This document shows positions 47,199 to 48,315 of a stretch of DNA of 48,315 nucleotides, in pieces (position 1 is the first letter of the stretch; each line of letters opens with the position of its first letter). The DNA lies in assembly GCA_017540565.1 (NCBI GenBank), contig JAFYAU010000002.1:1-48315 (forward strand), written 5' to 3'. The stretch comes from Oscillospiraceae bacterium. Lineage in GTDB: Bacteria > Bacillota > Clostridia > Oscillospirales > Oscillospiraceae. Under the pieces are notes generated by a model that was not told the DNA's origin, ran no database searches, and saw nothing but the letters and a program-made list of their open reading frames with translations. The translations under genes and the position numbers were made by a program.

Positions 47199-48315
47199 TT
47201 ACACTTTATTGGTCTCTAACAAGTTTGCGGTTTCCTCATTTGCATCGTCATGCCCAAGCTGCTCCAGCCATCTTTTCAGGAGGAATGCGCAGAAGTACGG
47301 GAAGCTAAAGATCCCGTTGGAAAAGCCTATATTTCCGGCAGAGAGCTTGATACCGCGCTTGACGTCGGCGTACTTTTCACCGCGGATCAGGGTGGAAAGG
47401 GACTTGGAACTATTGTTTCCTGCCTTGACCTCTACGGGGAGGAGCTCGTTTGTTGTTCGGACGAAGAAATCCTCCTCCAGCTGGGAATCCTCGCGTTTAT
47501 AATAATAGAGACCGAGGCCTTGCTTTATCAGGGCCTCCGCGACCAGGTTCTCATATAGAGCACCTTTGTAGACGCCCAGGTTCTTGTTTGCCCGGAGATC
47601 CTCCTGCGCCTCTTCGTCGAGAGAGGCCACCAACAGCCCGGTATCGGCATAATAGAGCTTGAACTTTGCCTCGTCATAATTTCCTTTCAGGGGCAGTTCC
47701 GGGAAGTGCAGACAATAGCAGATATTCACCACGCCCGCGTCTTGCAGCCACTCAATACAACCCTGGTACTCCCTCGCGCGGGCGGATTTTGAGATCGTGC
47801 TGTACTGAAACTTCTTATTCTCCTTGGCAAGCTGCGTCGGAACATGGCGGTAAACGCTGAGGATCTTCGCCTGATCAAGCCCTTCCGCATATTTCCGGAC
47901 ATCCTCTTCGTAATCCAGCAACAGCTGCCTCTGCAGGGCCAGTGAGCCGGAGAAGTTTCCTTTTTCGATATAGCTCCGAACTACTCCGGGCATCCCGCCG
48001 AGCACACAATAATCGAGAAACAGCCGACGATATACTTCCATCTCGCTTTCGCTGAATGGGATGACCCGTTTCATGTGATCCAGCAAGTCATGGGTCGTTT
48101 GCTCTCCGTAACCCTTGGCCCAGAGGTATTCTTCAAAGTCGAGAGAATACATGTCATAGTCGAGCTTATACCCGACGCTGATACTCTGTATTCTGTGGTA
48201 ATGAACGCCGAGCAGCGACCCGCTGCAGATCACGTCGTAGCGCCGATCCTGACAGAAAGCCTTCAATGCGGTTGCGATCTCCGGAAACTCCTGCAGCTCG
48301 TCAAAGAAAACCAGC
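47199..48315 (-). CDS. AAA ATPase with DUF4143 domain (partial, cut by the window end)
   Basis: At least 371 aa of a second AAA_14/DUF4143 protein; the Walker A part lies outside the window. Visible parts are Walker B LVFFDELQEFPEIATAL, then CSGSLLGVHYHRIQSISVGY, DMYSLDFEEYLWAKG, CVLGGMPGVVRSYIE, and the C-terminal nuclease-like part LLPVEVKAGNNSSKSLSTLI (E-x-K). Unlike the first DUF4143 protein it keeps the VEVKAG signature and belongs to a different subgroup. Base composition is AT-richer than the core. The function is unknown. Confidence 0.88.
   Translation of the reverse strand, partial: LVFFDELQEFPEIATALKAFCQDRRYDVICSGSLLGVHYHRIQSISVGYKLDYDMYSLDFEEYLWAKGYGEQTTHDLLDHMKRVIPFSESEMEVYRRLFLDYCVLGGMPGVVRSYIEKGNFSGSLALQRQLLLDYEEDVRKYAEGLDQAKILSVYRHVPTQLAKENKKFQYSTISKSARAREYQGCIEWLQDAGVVNICYCLHFPELPLKGNYDEAKFKLYYADTGLLVASLDEEAQEDLRANKNLGVYKGALYENLVAEALIKQGLGLYYYKREDSQLEEDFFVRTTNELLPVEVKAGNNSSKSLSTLIRGEKYADVKRGIKLSAGNIGFSNGIFSFPYFCAFLLKRWLEQLGHDDANEETANLLETNKV

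Overview
The window looks like chromosome from an anaerobic Bacillota (Clostridia-like) bacterium. The indications are two glycyl radical enzymes, an anaerobic sulfite reductase operon, a DUF3793/flavodoxin pair, ECF and ApbE functions, and sigma-A type promoters with 17-bp spacers. Two compositions are visible. The core from about 13 kb to 43.8 kb is very GC-rich. The stretch from 1 to about 12.9 kb, and the two DUF4143 ATPase genes near the right end, are clearly more AT-rich and look acquired.

Left region (1-13,530) is a layered island behind lysS. The lysS gene (minus strand, 13042-15006) encodes a lysyl-tRNA synthetase with a C-terminal EMAPII/Trbp111-type tRNA-binding domain. Three further copies of just that domain, with the same 3' UTR, lie downstream in the same orientation: one intact ORF (4669-5127), one with a single-base frameshift (8649-9127) and one degraded (2308-2452). 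Homology of the two longer copies to lysS starts abruptly at one 17-bp sequence inside lysS (TTCCCGACAATGAAGCC, the codons for the end of the catalytic domain). On the other side of that sequence each displaced copy carries an array of helically phased GGCAT repeats. This is the pattern expected if elements integrate repeatedly inside lysS, each bringing its own replacement 3' end. The cargo, nearest lysS first, is asrABC (sulfite reduction); an XRE regulator plus a MarR-GNAT-ornithine racemase operon; then a cobalamin-riboswitch-controlled methyltransferase with remains of an Opp-type transporter. No recombinase is encoded in these units. The far end is an IS200 tnpA gene split by an IS110-family element, whose upstream non-coding region is a candidate bridge RNA.

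Core region (13.0-43.9 kb): greA-lysS; a cdaR-like regulator, ftsE, ftsX and two coiled-coil M23 (LytM) proteins, one with a broken active site; a frameshifted RsuA/RluB-type pseudouridine synthase; two convergent 814-aa glycyl radical enzymes without an activating enzyme; a split chromate transporter pair; a UroD-family protein; an FAD oxidoreductase with a lipase-like hydrolase; a NusG-II / Gx-transporter / ApbE operon; a short MocR regulator divergent from an ECF S component; a GNAT; a threonine-aldolase-like enzyme; and a minus-strand run from a GH63-like glycosidase through a CPBP protease, a membrane protein, a P1 peptidase and an esterase to exonuclease III.

Right region (44-48.3 kb): two AAA/DUF4143 ATPases (the second cut by the window end) flank a flavodoxin, DUF3793 and 49-aa membrane peptide operon. 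That operon is preceded by a perfect 15-bp inverted repeat that probably serves as a repressor site.
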